Program-made: the position numbers and the translations under genes
From: Lysobacter_L cavernae
GTDB lineage: Bacteria > Pseudomonadota > Gammaproteobacteria > Xanthomonadales > Xanthomonadaceae
NCBI RefSeq assembly: GCF_042648505.1
Contig: NZ_JBHRXK010000003.1
Coordinates: 186,001 to 250,000 of the forward strand
Length of the DNA: 64,000 bases
Direction of reading: 5' to 3'
The notes under the pieces: generated by a model
Databases searched by the model: none
What the model was told of the DNA's origin: nothing
The model's input: the letters and a program-made list of their open reading frames with translations, nothing else
In this document: positions 1-8,533 of the stretch, piece after piece
Position numbering within the stretch: position 1 is the first letter of the stretch
How the letters are laid out: the number at the start of each line of letters is the position of its first letter

Positions 1-2
1 GC

Positions 3-647
3 TTGGAACGCGAGGGCGAGGGCTGGCTCAAGCGCACCACCGCGCACGCGTTCTACCGGGTGATCGGGCGCTTGTCGAAGACGCCGATTCCGGCCGACAC
101 CGGCGATTTCCGCCTGCTCTCGCCGCGTGCGCTGGCGGGGCTGCAACAGCTGCGCGAGCGGCATCGCTTCATGAAGGGCCTGTTCGGCTGGGTCGGCTAC
201 AACCGCGTCGCGGTGCCGTACCACCGTGAGCCGCGCGCGGCCGGCCGCAGCAAGTTCAATTTCTGGCGGCTGTGGAACCTGGCGCTGGAAGGCATCACCA
301 GCTTCACGACCGCGCCGCTGCGGCTGGCGACCTACCTGGGCCTGCTGACCGCGCTGGTGGCCTTCGGCTACGGGCTGTGGGTGATCGTCAAGGCGCTGAT
401 CTGGAGCGACCCGGTCGCCGGCTGGCCGACGATGATGGCGGTGATCCTGTTCCTCGGTGGCGTGCAGCTGATCGCCCTGGGCGTGATCGGCGAGTACCTG
501 GGCCGGCTCTATGACGAGTCCAAGCAGCGCCCGCTGTACCTTGTCGACAGTTGGCAACCGGCGGCTGGAGTATCCTCGACCCGGACCCCAGCAGAAGGAG
601 ACGGCCATGCGCACCGTACGGCAACTGCTCGAAGCGAAAGCGCCTGA
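3..647 (+). CDS. Glycosyltransferase family 2, C-terminal part (5' end outside window)
   Basis: This is the C-terminal part of a GtrB/ArnC/DPM1-like glycosyltransferase, the class that moves a sugar from a nucleotide donor to an undecaprenyl lipid carrier at the inner membrane. The visible part holds the GT-A C-terminal segment (PADTGDFRLLSPRAL, then the FGWVGYNR and GRSKFNFWRL stretch) followed by two hydrophobic helices (about residues 105-127 and 140-163) and the GEYLGRLYDE motif typical of this family. The frame is open to the left edge, so the catalytic N-terminus is missing. The last 40 or so residues after YLVDSW are not conserved-looking, and the stop lies 41 bp inside the next gene. 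The lipid acceptor and sugar cannot be read from this fragment. Confidence 0.85.
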   Translation: MEREGEGWLKRTTAHAFYRVIGRLSKTPIPADTGDFRLLSPRALAGLQQLRERHRFMKGLFGWVGYNRVAVPYHREPRAAGRSKFNFWRLWNLALEGITSFTTAPLRLATYLGLLTALVAFGYGLWVIVKALIWSDPVAGWPTMMAVILFLGGVQLIALGVIGEYLGRLYDESKQRPLYLVDSWQPAAGVSSTRTPAEGDGHAHRTATARSESA

Positions 648-1038
648 GGTCTTTGCGATCGGCCCGGACGTGCCGGTGATCGATGCGATCCGGTTGATGG
701 CCGAGAAACGGATCGGCGCGGTACTGGTGATCGAGGGCGGACGTCTGATCGGCATCCTGTCCGAGCGCGATTACGCCCGCAAGATCGTGCTGCAGGGGCG
801 CTCCTCAGCCGATACGCCGGTGCGCACGATCATGACCGCGGACGTGATCAGCGTCGGTCTCGACGACAGCGCCGACCAGTGCATGCAGATCGTCACCAAC
901 CAGCGCATCCGCCATCTGCCGGTACTGGACAAGGGGCAGGTGCTGGGCGTGGTCTCGATCGGCGACCTGGTCAAAGCGGTGATCGAGGACCAGCAACTGG
1001 AACTGGATCAGTTGCAGCAGTACATCCGCCACGCATAG
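607..1038 (+). CDS. Two-CBS-domain protein
   Basis: A 143-aa soluble protein made of two CBS domains: about residues 8-62 (IGPDVPVIDAIRLMAEKRIG, then GILSERDYARK) and 72-130 (MTADVISVGLDDSADQCMQI, then RHLPVLDKGQVLGVVSIGDL). Stand-alone CBS pairs usually sense adenosyl ligands such as AMP or ATP; no effector domain is attached here. The start at 607 is chosen because an AAGGAG sits at 595-600 with a 6-nt spacer and the N-terminus MRTVRQLLEAK matches the family; an upstream in-frame ATG at 511 would only add residues read in a shifted frame of the glycosyltransferase gene. It overlaps that gene by 41 bp. Partner unknown. Confidence 0.88.
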   Translation: MRTVRQLLEAKAPEVFAIGPDVPVIDAIRLMAEKRIGAVLVIEGGRLIGILSERDYARKIVLQGRSSADTPVRTIMTADVISVGLDDSADQCMQIVTNQRIRHLPVLDKGQVLGVVSIGDLVKAVIEDQQLELDQLQQYIRHA

Positions 1039-1046
1039 GCGCAGGC

Positions 1047-1742
1047 TCAGGCCGGCGGAAGCACCTGCGCCATCACCGCAACGTAATGGCAGACGCTGCC
1101 GGCGACCACGAACAGGTGCCAGATCGCGTGCGAGTAGGGTAGCGATGGTCGGTGGTAGAACACCGTGCCCAGCGTGTAGAACAGGCCGCCGGCGAACAAC
1201 CAGCCGACGGTCCAGCCATCCAGTGCGCCCAGCAGCGGCTTGATCGCGACGATCACCAGCCAGCCCATGGCGATGTAGATCGCGGTCGAGAGCAGCTTGA
1301 AGCGGCCGGTGAAGAACAGCTTGAACACGATGCCGGCGAAGGCGAGCAGCCAGATCGCCGCGAACAACCCCCAGCCCCACGGCCCACGCAGGCCGATCAG
1401 GGTGAAGGGGGTGTAGGTGCCGGCAATCAGCAGATAAATCGCGCAGTGGTCGAACACCTTCAGCCGTGCCTTGGCGATCGGATGCTGGATGGCGTGGTAC
1501 AGCGTCGAGGCCAGGTAAAGCAGCAGCAGGCAGATGCCGAACACGATCGCCCCGGCCAGCTGCCAGCCGTCGCCGTACAACGCCGCCAGGGTGATCAGCA
1601 CCGCGCCGCCGGCCAGCGCCGCGGTCGCGCCGACGCCGTGCGTGAGTGCGTTGACCAGTTCCTCGCGCACCGACGCCGCCGGTTGCAACTGGAGGGGGGC
1701 GGAGCCTGCGCCGTGTTCGCCGCTGGAGCGTGCCGTGTTCAT
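1047..1742 (-). CDS. Hemolysin III / PAQR family membrane protein
   Basis: A 231-aa integral membrane protein of the hemolysin III (TrhA/YqfA) branch of the PAQR superfamily. Features seen are the N-terminal LVNALTHGVGA motif, the STLYHAI motif at the second helix, FDHCAIYLLIAGTYTPF in the middle, and a C-terminal SHAIWHLFV. The conserved Ser/His/Asp/His residues form the metal site of PAQR proteins. About seven hydrophobic segments span the length, which is normal for the family. In other bacteria relatives affect membrane lipid homeostasis; actual haemolytic activity should not be assumed from the name. It is convergent with the CBS gene, 8 bp apart. Confidence 0.9.
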   Translation of the reverse strand: MNTARSSGEHGAGSAPLQLQPAASVREELVNALTHGVGATAALAGGAVLITLAALYGDGWQLAGAIVFGICLLLLYLASTLYHAIQHPIAKARLKVFDHCAIYLLIAGTYTPFTLIGLRGPWGWGLFAAIWLLAFAGIVFKLFFTGRFKLLSTAIYIAMGWLVIVAIKPLLGALDGWTVGWLFAGGLFYTLGTVFYHRPSLPYSHAIWHLFVVAGSVCHYVAVMAQVLPPA

Positions 1743-1872
1743 CGTCGCAGCATCCTAGCGCAAGCTGGAGCAAATGCGCTGCATCGGCGCTGGCTTGTCC
1801 GCAAGGTGACGGCTGACACGCTTCGATGACTGCATCGTCTGCGCCGGAGTGAATCAGCGTTGCGTGCGCAAC

Positions 1873-2145
1873 TCAGCCTAAGTGACGCATGGCGAACCAC
1901 GCCAGCAGCCCCAGCTGCAAGGTCACGATGCACCAGAAGGCCTTGCGGAAGCCGCGCTTGACGGTCTTGTGCCGGAATACGCGCATCGCCACGAACGCGC
2001 CCGGCGAGCCGCCGCACAGCGCCAGGCCCAGCAGTACGCGTTCGGGCACGCGCCGGCGTCTGCCGCCGGCGATCGCCTTGTCGTAGCCGTAGACCGCCGC
2101 CGTGGCGGCATTGAGCAGCAACAGACAGATCAGCCAGGCCGGCAC
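1873..2145 (-). CDS. DUF1294 small membrane protein
   Basis: A 90-aa protein with a hydrophobic N-terminal helix, the DUF1294 signature (YGYDKAIAGGRRRRVPE, then GLALCGGSPGAFVAMRVFRHKT) and a second hydrophobic helix near the C-terminus (FWCIVTLQLGLLAWFAM). In many bacteria DUF1294 is fused to a cold-shock domain; here it stands alone. It begins 2 bp after the prfC stop codon on the same strand, so it is very likely cotranscribed with prfC. Function unknown. Confidence 0.8.
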   Translation of the reverse strand: MPAWLICLLLLNAATAAVYGYDKAIAGGRRRRVPERVLLGLALCGGSPGAFVAMRVFRHKTVKRGFRKAFWCIVTLQLGLLAWFAMRHLG

Positions 2146-2147
2146 GC

Positions 2148-3752
2148 TCAGTCGACAGCCACCGCGTGGGCGTGCTCGCGGGTGGCGAGGAACTGCACGC
2201 CCGGTGCGCGTTCCTGCGCGAGCTGCAGGTTGACGCGGGTCGGGGCCAGGTAGACCAGCTGGCCGGCGGCATCGAGCGAGAGATTCATCGCGTTCTTGTC
2301 ACGGAACTCCTCGAGCTTCTTGCCATCGTTGCAGCGGATCCAGCGTGCAGTGGCGACGGCAACCTGCTCGAAGCTGGCATCGACGCCGTACTCGTCCTTG
2401 AGGCGATAGGCGACCACGTCGAACTGCAACACGCCGACCGCGCCGAGGATCAGGTCGTTGCTCATCAGCGGGCGGAAGAACTGCGTGGCGCCTTCTTCCG
2501 ACAGCTGCGCCAGGCCCTTCTGCAGCTGCTTGAGCTTGAGCGGGTCGCGCAGGCGCGCGCGGCGGAACAGCTCGGGGGCGAAGTTGGGGATGCCGGTGAA
2601 CGACAACGCCTCGCCCTCGGTGAAGCTGTCACCGATCGAGATCGTGCCGTGGTTGTGGATGCCGATCACGTCGCCGGAATAGGCGCTCTCGGCGATCTCA
2701 CGATCACTAGCCATGAAGGTAAGCGCGTTGGCGAGCTTCACTTCCTTGCCTGTGCGGGAGTGGAAGGCCTTCATCCCGGCGCTGAACTTGCCCGAGCAGA
2801 TGCGCATGAACGCGACACGGTCGCGGTGCTGCGGATCCATGTTGGCCTGGATCTTGAAGACGAAGCCGGTGAGCTTGGTTTCCGTCGGTGCCACCTCGCG
2901 CGTGGTCGTCGCGCGCGGCCTTGGCGACGGGGCGTGCTCGACGAAGAAATCGAGCAACAGCTGCACGCCGAAGTTGTTCACTGCCGAGCCGAACGATACC
3001 GGTGTCTGCTGGCCGGCCAGGTACTTGGCCTTGTCGAACGGATGCGAGGCGCCCTGCACCAGTTCCAGTTCGTCGCGCACCTCGCGCAATGCCTCGGCGC
3101 CGATGCGGGCCTCCAGCGCCGGATCGTCGATCGAGGCGAAGATGGTCGAATCCTGGCGGGTGAAATTGCGGCCCGGCTCGAACAGGTGCACCTCGCCGGT
3201 GACCAGGTGCACGACACCCTTCAAACGCGAGCCCATGCCGATTGGCCAGGTGATCGGCGCGCACTGGATGCCCAGCACGCTTTCGACCTCGTCCAGCAGG
3301 TCGATGGGATTCTTGCCCTCGCGATCGAGCTTGTTGATGAAGGTCATGATCGGCGTGTCGCGCAGGCGGCACACCTCCATCAGCTTGATCGTGCGCTCCT
3401 CGACGCCCTTGGCGACGTCGATCACCATCAGTGCCGAGTCGACCGCGGTGAGCACACGGTAGGTGTCCTCGCCGAAGTCGGCGTGGCCGGGGGTGTCGAG
3501 CAGGTTGACGATGCGGTCCTCGTACGGGAACTGCATCACCGAGCTGGTCACCGAGATGCCGCGCTCCTTTTCCAGCGCCATCCAGTCGGACGTCGCATGG
3601 CGCGCGGCCTTGCGGCCCTTGACCGAGCCGGCCATCTGGATGGCGCCGCCGAACAGCAGCAGCTTTTCGGTCAGCGTGGTCTTGCCGGCGTCGGGGTGCG
3701 AGATGATCGCGAACGTGCGGCGGCGGGCGGCTTCGAGGGAAACGTCGGACAT
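2148..3752 (-). CDS. prfC: Peptide chain release factor 3 (GTPase)
   Basis: RF3 is the translational GTPase that removes RF1/RF2 from the ribosome after peptide release. The 534-aa protein fits the usual length (about 530). The G-domain motifs are clear: a P-loop in AIISHPDAGKTTLTEK, the switch region RKAARHATSDWMALEKERGIS, the DTPGHADFGEDTY G3 motif and NKLDREG G4 motif, followed by the EF-G-like domain 2 and the RF3 C-terminal domain. I start at the ATG at 3752 (MSDVSLEAARRRTFAI); an in-frame ATG at 3797 would add 15 residues not expected in the family. It heads a probable two-gene unit with the DUF1294 gene. Confidence 0.96.
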   Translation of the reverse strand: MSDVSLEAARRRTFAIISHPDAGKTTLTEKLLLFGGAIQMAGSVKGRKAARHATSDWMALEKERGISVTSSVMQFPYEDRIVNLLDTPGHADFGEDTYRVLTAVDSALMVIDVAKGVEERTIKLMEVCRLRDTPIMTFINKLDREGKNPIDLLDEVESVLGIQCAPITWPIGMGSRLKGVVHLVTGEVHLFEPGRNFTRQDSTIFASIDDPALEARIGAEALREVRDELELVQGASHPFDKAKYLAGQQTPVSFGSAVNNFGVQLLLDFFVEHAPSPRPRATTTREVAPTETKLTGFVFKIQANMDPQHRDRVAFMRICSGKFSAGMKAFHSRTGKEVKLANALTFMASDREIAESAYSGDVIGIHNHGTISIGDSFTEGEALSFTGIPNFAPELFRRARLRDPLKLKQLQKGLAQLSEEGATQFFRPLMSNDLILGAVGVLQFDVVAYRLKDEYGVDASFEQVAVATARWIRCNDGKKLEEFRDKNAMNLSLDAAGQLVYLAPTRVNLQLAQERAPGVQFLATREHAHAVAVD

Positions 3753-3816
3753 GGACGGCGGGCGCGCGGGCGGGTCTTGCGACTGACGCGCAATCATGGA
3801 AACGGGAAGGGGCGTG

Positions 3817-3822
3817 ATTATA
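3817..3822 (-). promoter_or_regulatory. Candidate -10 element of the prfC promoter
   Basis: Read on the minus strand this is a perfect TATAAT, 65 bp upstream of the chosen prfC start. No good -35 hexamer is visible at 16-18 bp, so it may be an activator-dependent or weak promoter, or chance. Confidence 0.4.
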
Positions 3823-3866
3823 CGGGTTGCGGACGCCGTCCCGGGCCAGGTGGCCCGGAGCGGCTG

Positions 3867-4793
3867 TCAAGGCCCGGCACCGATCCGCAGCGGCCCCGCC
3901 GGGCCGCTCATCTTGAACGGGATCGACTCCAGCCGCATGCCGCGGTTGACCTGCACCGCGAAGTGCAGGTGCGGCCCGGTGGTGAAGCCGGTGTTGCCGG
4001 ACAGGCCGATCTGCTGGCCGGCGCGCACGCGCTGGCCCAGGCGCACCAGCGCGCCGTCGGCCTTGAGGTGCGCGTACAAGGTCATGCTGCCGTCGTCGTG
4101 CAGGATGCGCACGAAGTTGGCGCGACCGCCGTATTTCTCGAGGTTGAGCCCGGCCTTGTCGAAGTCCGACTCGACCTGCATCACCACGCCGTCGCGCGCG
4201 GCCAGCACCGGTGTGCCGATCTGCGCGGCGAAGTCGACCGCGTAGCGGTTCTGTGAGTCGCTGTGGCTGAACTGGCCGCCGTAACCCTGGTCGATGCGGA
4301 AGCTGCGCTGCTGCAATGGCAGCAGGTAGTCGACATTGCGCGGGCGCGCGCTGGGGTCGCCGGGCAGGCTGTCCATGTGCAGCTCGAAGTCGCCGCCACG
4401 ACCGGGGTCTTCGGTGCTGAGCACGGCGACCAGGGTGCTGCCGCGCGGCGCCACGGTGGTGCGCGCCGGCAGCCGCGGTTCGCCCGTGATGTTGTTGGCG
4501 CGACTGAAATCGAGCTGGACCTCGATCGGCCCGGACAGGCGGTTGTCGGCCCAGGCCAGGTAGCGGTCGCCGTCGTTTTCGATGCGCAGCTGCGCGATCG
4601 CGCTGGGCTCGCTGTACACCGGGATGACCTTGATCTCCGACGGCGGTGCAGCGTCGGGGACGTGATCGCCGTAGTGGGTGATACCGCTGCGGTCGGTCCA
4701 GCGGTAGACCTTGGCGGCGCCGGCCGTGAACGCGGTGGCCACCAGGGCCACCGCGCACGAGACCAGCAGCGCGATGCGGAGCCTGTCTGCCAT
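3867..4793 (-). CDS. Secreted M23 (LytM/lysostaphin-type) metallopeptidase with N-terminal DUF4124 region
   Basis: A 308-aa exported protein with a signal peptide (about residues 1-26, ending FTAGAA). A DUF4124-like segment follows (VYRWTDRSGITHYGDHVPD), then a region with an Ig-like character, and an M23 peptidase domain from about residue 165. The zinc motifs are present: the first His and the Asp of HSDSQNRYAVDF (HxxxxxxxD spacing), TLYAHL, and GPHLHFAV. M23 enzymes cut glycine- or D-amino-acid-containing peptide cross-links in peptidoglycan, or act as activators of amidases. All catalytic residues look intact, so it is probably an active periplasmic endopeptidase. It follows the propeller lipoprotein gene after 4 bp and is likely cotranscribed with it. 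Confidence 0.9.
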   Translation of the reverse strand: MADRLRIALLVSCAVALVATAFTAGAAKVYRWTDRSGITHYGDHVPDAAPPSEIKVIPVYSEPSAIAQLRIENDGDRYLAWADNRLSGPIEVQLDFSRANNITGEPRLPARTTVAPRGSTLVAVLSTEDPGRGGDFELHMDSLPGDPSARPRNVDYLLPLQQRSFRIDQGYGGQFSHSDSQNRYAVDFAAQIGTPVLAARDGVVMQVESDFDKAGLNLEKYGGRANFVRILHDDGSMTLYAHLKADGALVRLGQRVRAGQQIGLSGNTGFTTGPHLHFAVQVNRGMRLESIPFKMSGPAGPLRIGAGP

Positions 4794-4797
4794 CGGC

Positions 4798-5913
4798 TTA
4801 ACCGGCGCAGCCCGGGGCCAGGCCGAGCACGCGCGCGACTTCGGCCAGGTCGAACGCGGTCACCGCTTTGTCGTCATGCACGGCAAACAGCGCGCCGTCC
4901 GGGAACTGCGCGGTGGTGGCGGCATGCAACGCAACGCCGTCGGTGTGCGCGGTGAACTCGCCCTGGAAGCTGCCGCGGGGCTGCAGCGTGGTGCGATCGA
5001 ACAGATGGAAGATCGTCAGCGGCGCCAGCTGGTCGACAGCGACCCAGTAGCCGCCGCCATTGGCGCAGGTCCATAACGCTACGCCTTCGGCTTCGGCGCC
5101 GAAGCTGTCCTGCGGCAGGCTGCGGCCGGTGTGCTTGCCGCTGAAGGTGTATTCGCGCAGGGTCGATTCGTGGCGGCGACCTTGGTCGGAAGTGCTTTCG
5201 TCGGCAATCAGCAGGCGGTCGTTGCTGGCGTCGCCGGCAATCGATTCGACCATGCGCAGCGCCGAGGCCTCGCCGGTGTCGCCGAATGAACCCGCGTAGT
5301 GCGCACGCAGGTGGCCTTGCTGGTCGAACTGCACGCGGTAGCGGCGCACGCGCTGGTCGAGTTCGTGCAACGGCGGCACCTGGTCGAACTGCTTGCCGTA
5401 CATGAAGCTGTCGGTGACATACAGCTCCAGTTCGCCCGGCTCGGTTTCGGTCAGCCATACGCCGTAGGGGCTGCGCAGTTCGGCCTCGCCGAAGCTGCCG
5501 AGCGCGGTGAAGTCCGGCAGGGCGAACACCTGCACGCGGTGGTTGTCGCGCTCGACCACGAACAGGTGGTCGCCGTACACCGCCAGGCCGTTGGGGCGAT
5601 TGAACTGGCCCGGGGCGCTGCCTTCGCCACCGACTTCACGCAGGCGCTCGCCGCTGTCGGCGTCGAACACCACCAGCTTGTGGCTCGATTTGGCGCTGGC
5701 GATCAGCCAGGTGTGGCCGTCCTCGGTCGGCCAGGTGGTGAGCGAGTCGAGCTCGTCCTGCGGGCTTTCCTTCGAGACGTAGCGTTCGACCACGGTCTTC
5801 ACCGCGGGGCCGGCGGCAGGCGAGGGGGTTGGGATTTGGGTGGGGCCGGGCGGGGAGGTGGCACAGGCGGTCAGCAGTACCGCCAGGGCGGGGGCAAGGA
5901 GTCGTTTGTCCAT
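4798..5913 (-). CDS. Beta-propeller lipoprotein, phytase/NHL-like
   Basis: A 371-aa putative lipoprotein. It has a short signal peptide with the lipobox LTAC (Cys about residue 18) and a Pro-rich linker, then beta-propeller repeats such as GQFNRPNGLAVYGDHLFVVERDNHRVQVF, ESIAGDASNDRLLIADE and TDGVALHAATTAQFPDGALFAVHDD. This resembles secreted proteins annotated as 3-phytase or phytase-like in xanthomonads. The acidic residues that hold calcium and phosphate in true beta-propeller phytases cannot be assigned with confidence here, so a generic NHL-type propeller remains possible. The gene is transcribed away from the met operon and is followed by the M23 peptidase gene. Confidence 0.7.
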   Translation of the reverse strand: MDKRLLAPALAVLLTACATSPPGPTQIPTPSPAAGPAVKTVVERYVSKESPQDELDSLTTWPTEDGHTWLIASAKSSHKLVVFDADSGERLREVGGEGSAPGQFNRPNGLAVYGDHLFVVERDNHRVQVFALPDFTALGSFGEAELRSPYGVWLTETEPGELELYVTDSFMYGKQFDQVPPLHELDQRVRRYRVQFDQQGHLRAHYAGSFGDTGEASALRMVESIAGDASNDRLLIADESTSDQGRRHESTLREYTFSGKHTGRSLPQDSFGAEAEGVALWTCANGGGYWVAVDQLAPLTIFHLFDRTTLQPRGSFQGEFTAHTDGVALHAATTAQFPDGALFAVHDDKAVTAFDLAEVARVLGLAPGCAG

Positions 5914-5998
5914 GGAGGCGGAGTGTATTCGGGCCCTGCGGCCTTTGTGAGGTCGCGGTGCGGTCTAAATAATAAATCGCTATATGCGGATGAAGCGA

Positions 5999-6028
5999 TT
6001 GACACGCGCCGCGTGGCGCTGGCAGACT
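5999..6028 (+). promoter_or_regulatory. Candidate promoter of the metX-metB-hom operon
   Basis: A consensus -35 TTGACA at 5999-6004 is followed after 18 bp by CAGACT at 6023-6028, a weak -10. Transcription would start around 6035, just before the first paired base of the riboswitch, which is the expected geometry. Confidence 0.45.
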
Positions 6029-6036
6029 GCGGCCAT

Positions 6037-6162
6037 CCATCGAGACCGGCTGAGGGACAGGCCCTTTGAAGCCGGGGCAACCCAGCGCAGCGCAAGCGGC
6101 GCGAAGGTGCCAATTCCTGCGGCAGGCGTGCTCCCCAGAGGAGCAGCCGGGTCGGAAGATGG
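6037..6162 (+). promoter_or_regulatory. SAM-I (S-box) riboswitch upstream of metX
   Basis: The conserved SAM-I core is readable in order. The 5' closing strand CCATC (6037-6041) is followed by GAGA, then GAGGGAC-aGGCCC (6052-6064), GAAGCCGGGGCAACC (6068-6082), a variable arm, AAGGTGCCAATTCC (6104-6117) and the closing GATGG (6158-6162) that pairs with CCATC. This aptamer binds S-adenosylmethionine. I see no clear U-tailed intrinsic terminator between it and the metX start, so control of translation initiation, or a terminator not visible by eye, is possible. The riboswitch would repress the met operon when SAM is plentiful. Confidence 0.92.
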
Positions 6163-6230
6163 TTGCAATCTGCGCCCCGGCGCGGATGCGACTCGCAGGC
6201 TCGATGGCCCCGTCACTTCGGATGTCCGCC

Positions 6231-7298
6231 ATGAGCTTCGCCCACACCCCCGCCGTCGAGTTCGCCGTGTTCGATCGCGGCGATGCCCTCGCCACGCCGT
6301 CCGCGCTCGCCTCCCACCCTGACGCAGCCAGCATTCGCGGTGCCAGTGCGCGCGGCGAGTTCACGTTCGACCTCGAGCTGCGCCACGCCGGTCGCCAGCG
6401 CATCACGCTGCGCTACGAGACCCAGGGCGATCCGGCGTTGCCGGCGGTGTTCGTCGCCGGCGGCATTTCCGCGCACCGGCACCTGTGCGCGAACGATGCC
6501 TCCACGCAGGCGGGTTGGTGGGAGTCGCAGGTCGGGTCCGGTCGTGCGCTCGACCCGGCGCGCCATCACCTGATTGCCTTCGACTGGATCGGCGCCGACG
6601 GCACGCTCGATGCGCCGCTCGATCCGTCCGACCAGGCCGATGCGATCGTGGCATTGCTCGATGCGCTGCGCATCCCGCGGCTGGCGGCCTTCGTCGGTTG
6701 CTCGTACGGGGCGATGGTCGGCCTGCAGTTCGCGGCGCGCTACCCCGCGCGCGTGGGCGAGCTGGTCGCGATCAGCGGCACCCATCGCGCGCACCCCTAT
6801 GCCAGCGCCTGGCGCGCGCTGCAGCGTCGCGCGGTCGCGCTCGGTGCGTTGCAGTGCGACGAGACCCACGGCCTGGCGTTGGCGCGGCAGCTGGCGATCC
6901 TGAGCTACCGCACGCCGGAAGAATTCGCCGCCCGCTTCGGCGCCGCCCAGGTCAGCGACGGCCGCGTGCGCGTGGCCGCCGAGGACTACCTCGACCATTG
7001 CGGTGCGCAGTACGTCGCACGCACGCCGACCACGGCCTACCTGCGCCTGTCGGAGTCGATCGACCTGCAGCAGCTCGACCCCAGCGTCATCCGCGTGCCG
7101 GTGACCGTGGTCGCCGTGGCCGAGGACCGGCTGGTGCCGGTGTCCGATGCCTACGACCTGGTCGAGCGCCTGCGCGGCGAGACGCGCCTGCGCGTGCTGC
7201 GCTCGCTGTACGGCCACGACGCCTTCCTCAAGGAGGAGGCCGAGGTCGCCACCGTCCTGCGCGAGGCGCTGACCGACTGTACGCAGGTGGCGGCATGA
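6231..7298 (+). CDS. metX: Homoserine O-acyltransferase (MetX-like, alpha/beta hydrolase fold)
   Basis: First enzyme of the methionine branch: it activates homoserine by O-acylation. The 355-aa protein has the alpha/beta hydrolase core. The nucleophile is the Ser in GCSYGA, the acid is the Asp in AEDRLVP, and the His is in GHDAFL near the C-terminus. It is somewhat shorter than many MetX proteins. In xanthomonads MetX-type enzymes may use succinyl-CoA rather than acetyl-CoA, and the donor cannot be decided here. The start is uncertain: in-frame ATGs occur at 6186, 6204, 6222 and 6231, none with a strong ribosome binding site. I chose 6231 because MSFAHTPAVEF gives a natural N-terminus. The gene lies directly behind the SAM riboswitch and overlaps metB by 4 bp. 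Confidence 0.85.
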   Translation: MSFAHTPAVEFAVFDRGDALATPSALASHPDAASIRGASARGEFTFDLELRHAGRQRITLRYETQGDPALPAVFVAGGISAHRHLCANDASTQAGWWESQVGSGRALDPARHHLIAFDWIGADGTLDAPLDPSDQADAIVALLDALRIPRLAAFVGCSYGAMVGLQFAARYPARVGELVAISGTHRAHPYASAWRALQRRAVALGALQCDETHGLALARQLAILSYRTPEEFAARFGAAQVSDGRVRVAAEDYLDHCGAQYVARTPTTAYLRLSESIDLQQLDPSVIRVPVTVVAVAEDRLVPVSDAYDLVERLRGETRLRVLRSLYGHDAFLKEEAEVATVLREALTDCTQVAA

Positions 7299-8533
7299 GC
7301 ACCGACAACGGAGTGACCGACGTGAGCAAGCCTTTGAACAACCCCGCTACCCGCAACACCTGCACCGCCGCGGTGCGCGCCGGCATCGACCGCGACACCG
7401 CCTACGGCGCGGTCACGCCGCCGATCGTGCTGTCGTCCAACTTCAGCTTCGCCGGCTTCAACGACAAGCGCACCTACGACTACACCCGCAGTGGCAACCC
7501 GACCCGCGACCTGCTCGGCGAGGCGCTGGCCGAACTGGAAGGCGGTGCCGGCGGGGTGATCACCGCCACCGGCATGGCCGCGATCACGCTGGTGCTGCAC
7601 GCCTTCCTCAAGCCCGGCGACCGCATCGTCGTGCCGCACGATGGCTACGGTGGCAGCTGGCGGCTGTTCAACGCGCTCGCCGCCAAGGGCGCGTTCGAGC
7701 TGATCACCGCCGACCTCACCGATCCGCGCTCGCTGACCGAAGCCCTGCTGACCAAGCCGGCGGTGGTCTGGATCGAGACCCCGTCCAACCCGCTGCTGCG
7801 CGTCACCGACCTGCGTTTCGTGATCGAGGCCGCGCACGCGCAGGGCGCGTTGGCGGTGGTCGACAACACCTTCCTGTCGCCGGCCCTGCAGCAGCCGATC
7901 GCGTTCGGTGCCGATCTGGTGGTGCACTCGACCACCAAGTACATCAATGGCCACAGCGACGTGGTCGGCGGCGCGGTGGTCGCGCGCAGCGCCGAACACC
8001 ATCAGCAGCTGACGTGGTGGGCGAACGCGCTTGGTCTGACCGGCTCGCCGTTCGACAGCTTCCTGACGCTGCGCGGCCTGCGCACGCTCGATGCGCGCCT
8101 GCGCGTGCACCAGGAGAACACGCTGGCATTGGCAGCCTTGCTCGATGCGCATCCGGCGGTACGCACGGTGCATTACCCCGGGCTGGAGTCGCACCCGGGC
8201 CACGCGCTGGCGGCGCGTCAGCAACGCGGTTTCGGCGCCATGCTCAGCGTGGAGATCGACGGCGGCGAAGACGCGGTGCGCGCCTTCCTCGACGGCCTGC
8301 AGTGCTTCACCTTGGCCGAGTCGCTCGGTGGTGTCGAAAGCCTGGTCGCGCACCCGGCAACGATGACGCACGCGGCGATGTCGGCCGAAGCGCGCGCCGC
8401 TGCCGGGATCGGCGACGGCCTGCTGCGCCTGTCGGTGGGCATCGAGCACGTCGATGATCTGGTCGCCGATATCGCCGCCGCGCTGGAACGCGCGCAGGCC
8501 GTGGTCGACCACGCCAAACGCGCGTCGAAATGA
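7295..8533 (+). CDS. metB: Cystathionine gamma-synthase / O-acylhomoserine sulfhydrylase family
   Basis: PLP-dependent trans-sulfuration enzyme (412 aa) of the Cys/Met metabolism family. It joins an O-acylhomoserine with cysteine (or sulfide) to make cystathionine (or homocysteine). The family signature and the PLP-binding lysine are in VVHSTTKYINGHSD; upstream are YTRSGNPTRD, ATGMAAI and VVDNTFLSP, and the C-terminal SLGGVESL. The start ATG at 7295 overlaps the metX stop (ATGA), so the two are translationally coupled. Whether it is strictly MetB or a direct-sulfhydrylation enzyme (MetZ) cannot be told from motifs alone; MetB is favoured by likeness to xanthomonad orthologues next to hom. Confidence 0.88.
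   Translation: MSTDNGVTDVSKPLNNPATRNTCTAAVRAGIDRDTAYGAVTPPIVLSSNFSFAGFNDKRTYDYTRSGNPTRDLLGEALAELEGGAGGVITATGMAAITLVLHAFLKPGDRIVVPHDGYGGSWRLFNALAAKGAFELITADLTDPRSLTEALLTKPAVVWIETPSNPLLRVTDLRFVIEAAHAQGALAVVDNTFLSPALQQPIAFGADLVVHSTTKYINGHSDVVGGAVVARSAEHHQQLTWWANALGLTGSPFDSFLTLRGLRTLDARLRVHQENTLALAALLDAHPAVRTVHYPGLESHPGHALAARQQRGFGAMLSVEIDGGEDAVRAFLDGLQCFTLAESLGGVESLVAHPATMTHAAMSAEARAAAGIGDGLLRLSVGIEHVDDLVADIAAALERAQAVVDHAKRASK

Noticed and set aside
2707..4758. A 683-aa minus-strand open frame spanning the M23 and prfC genes
   Set aside because: It is an out-of-frame reading of two genes that have clear domains in another frame.
6159..6230. Earlier in-frame metX starts (6159, 6186, 6204, 6222)
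   Set aside because: The first lies inside the riboswitch closing stem; none has a better ribosome binding site, and they add residues without family likeness. The choice of 6231 is still uncertain.
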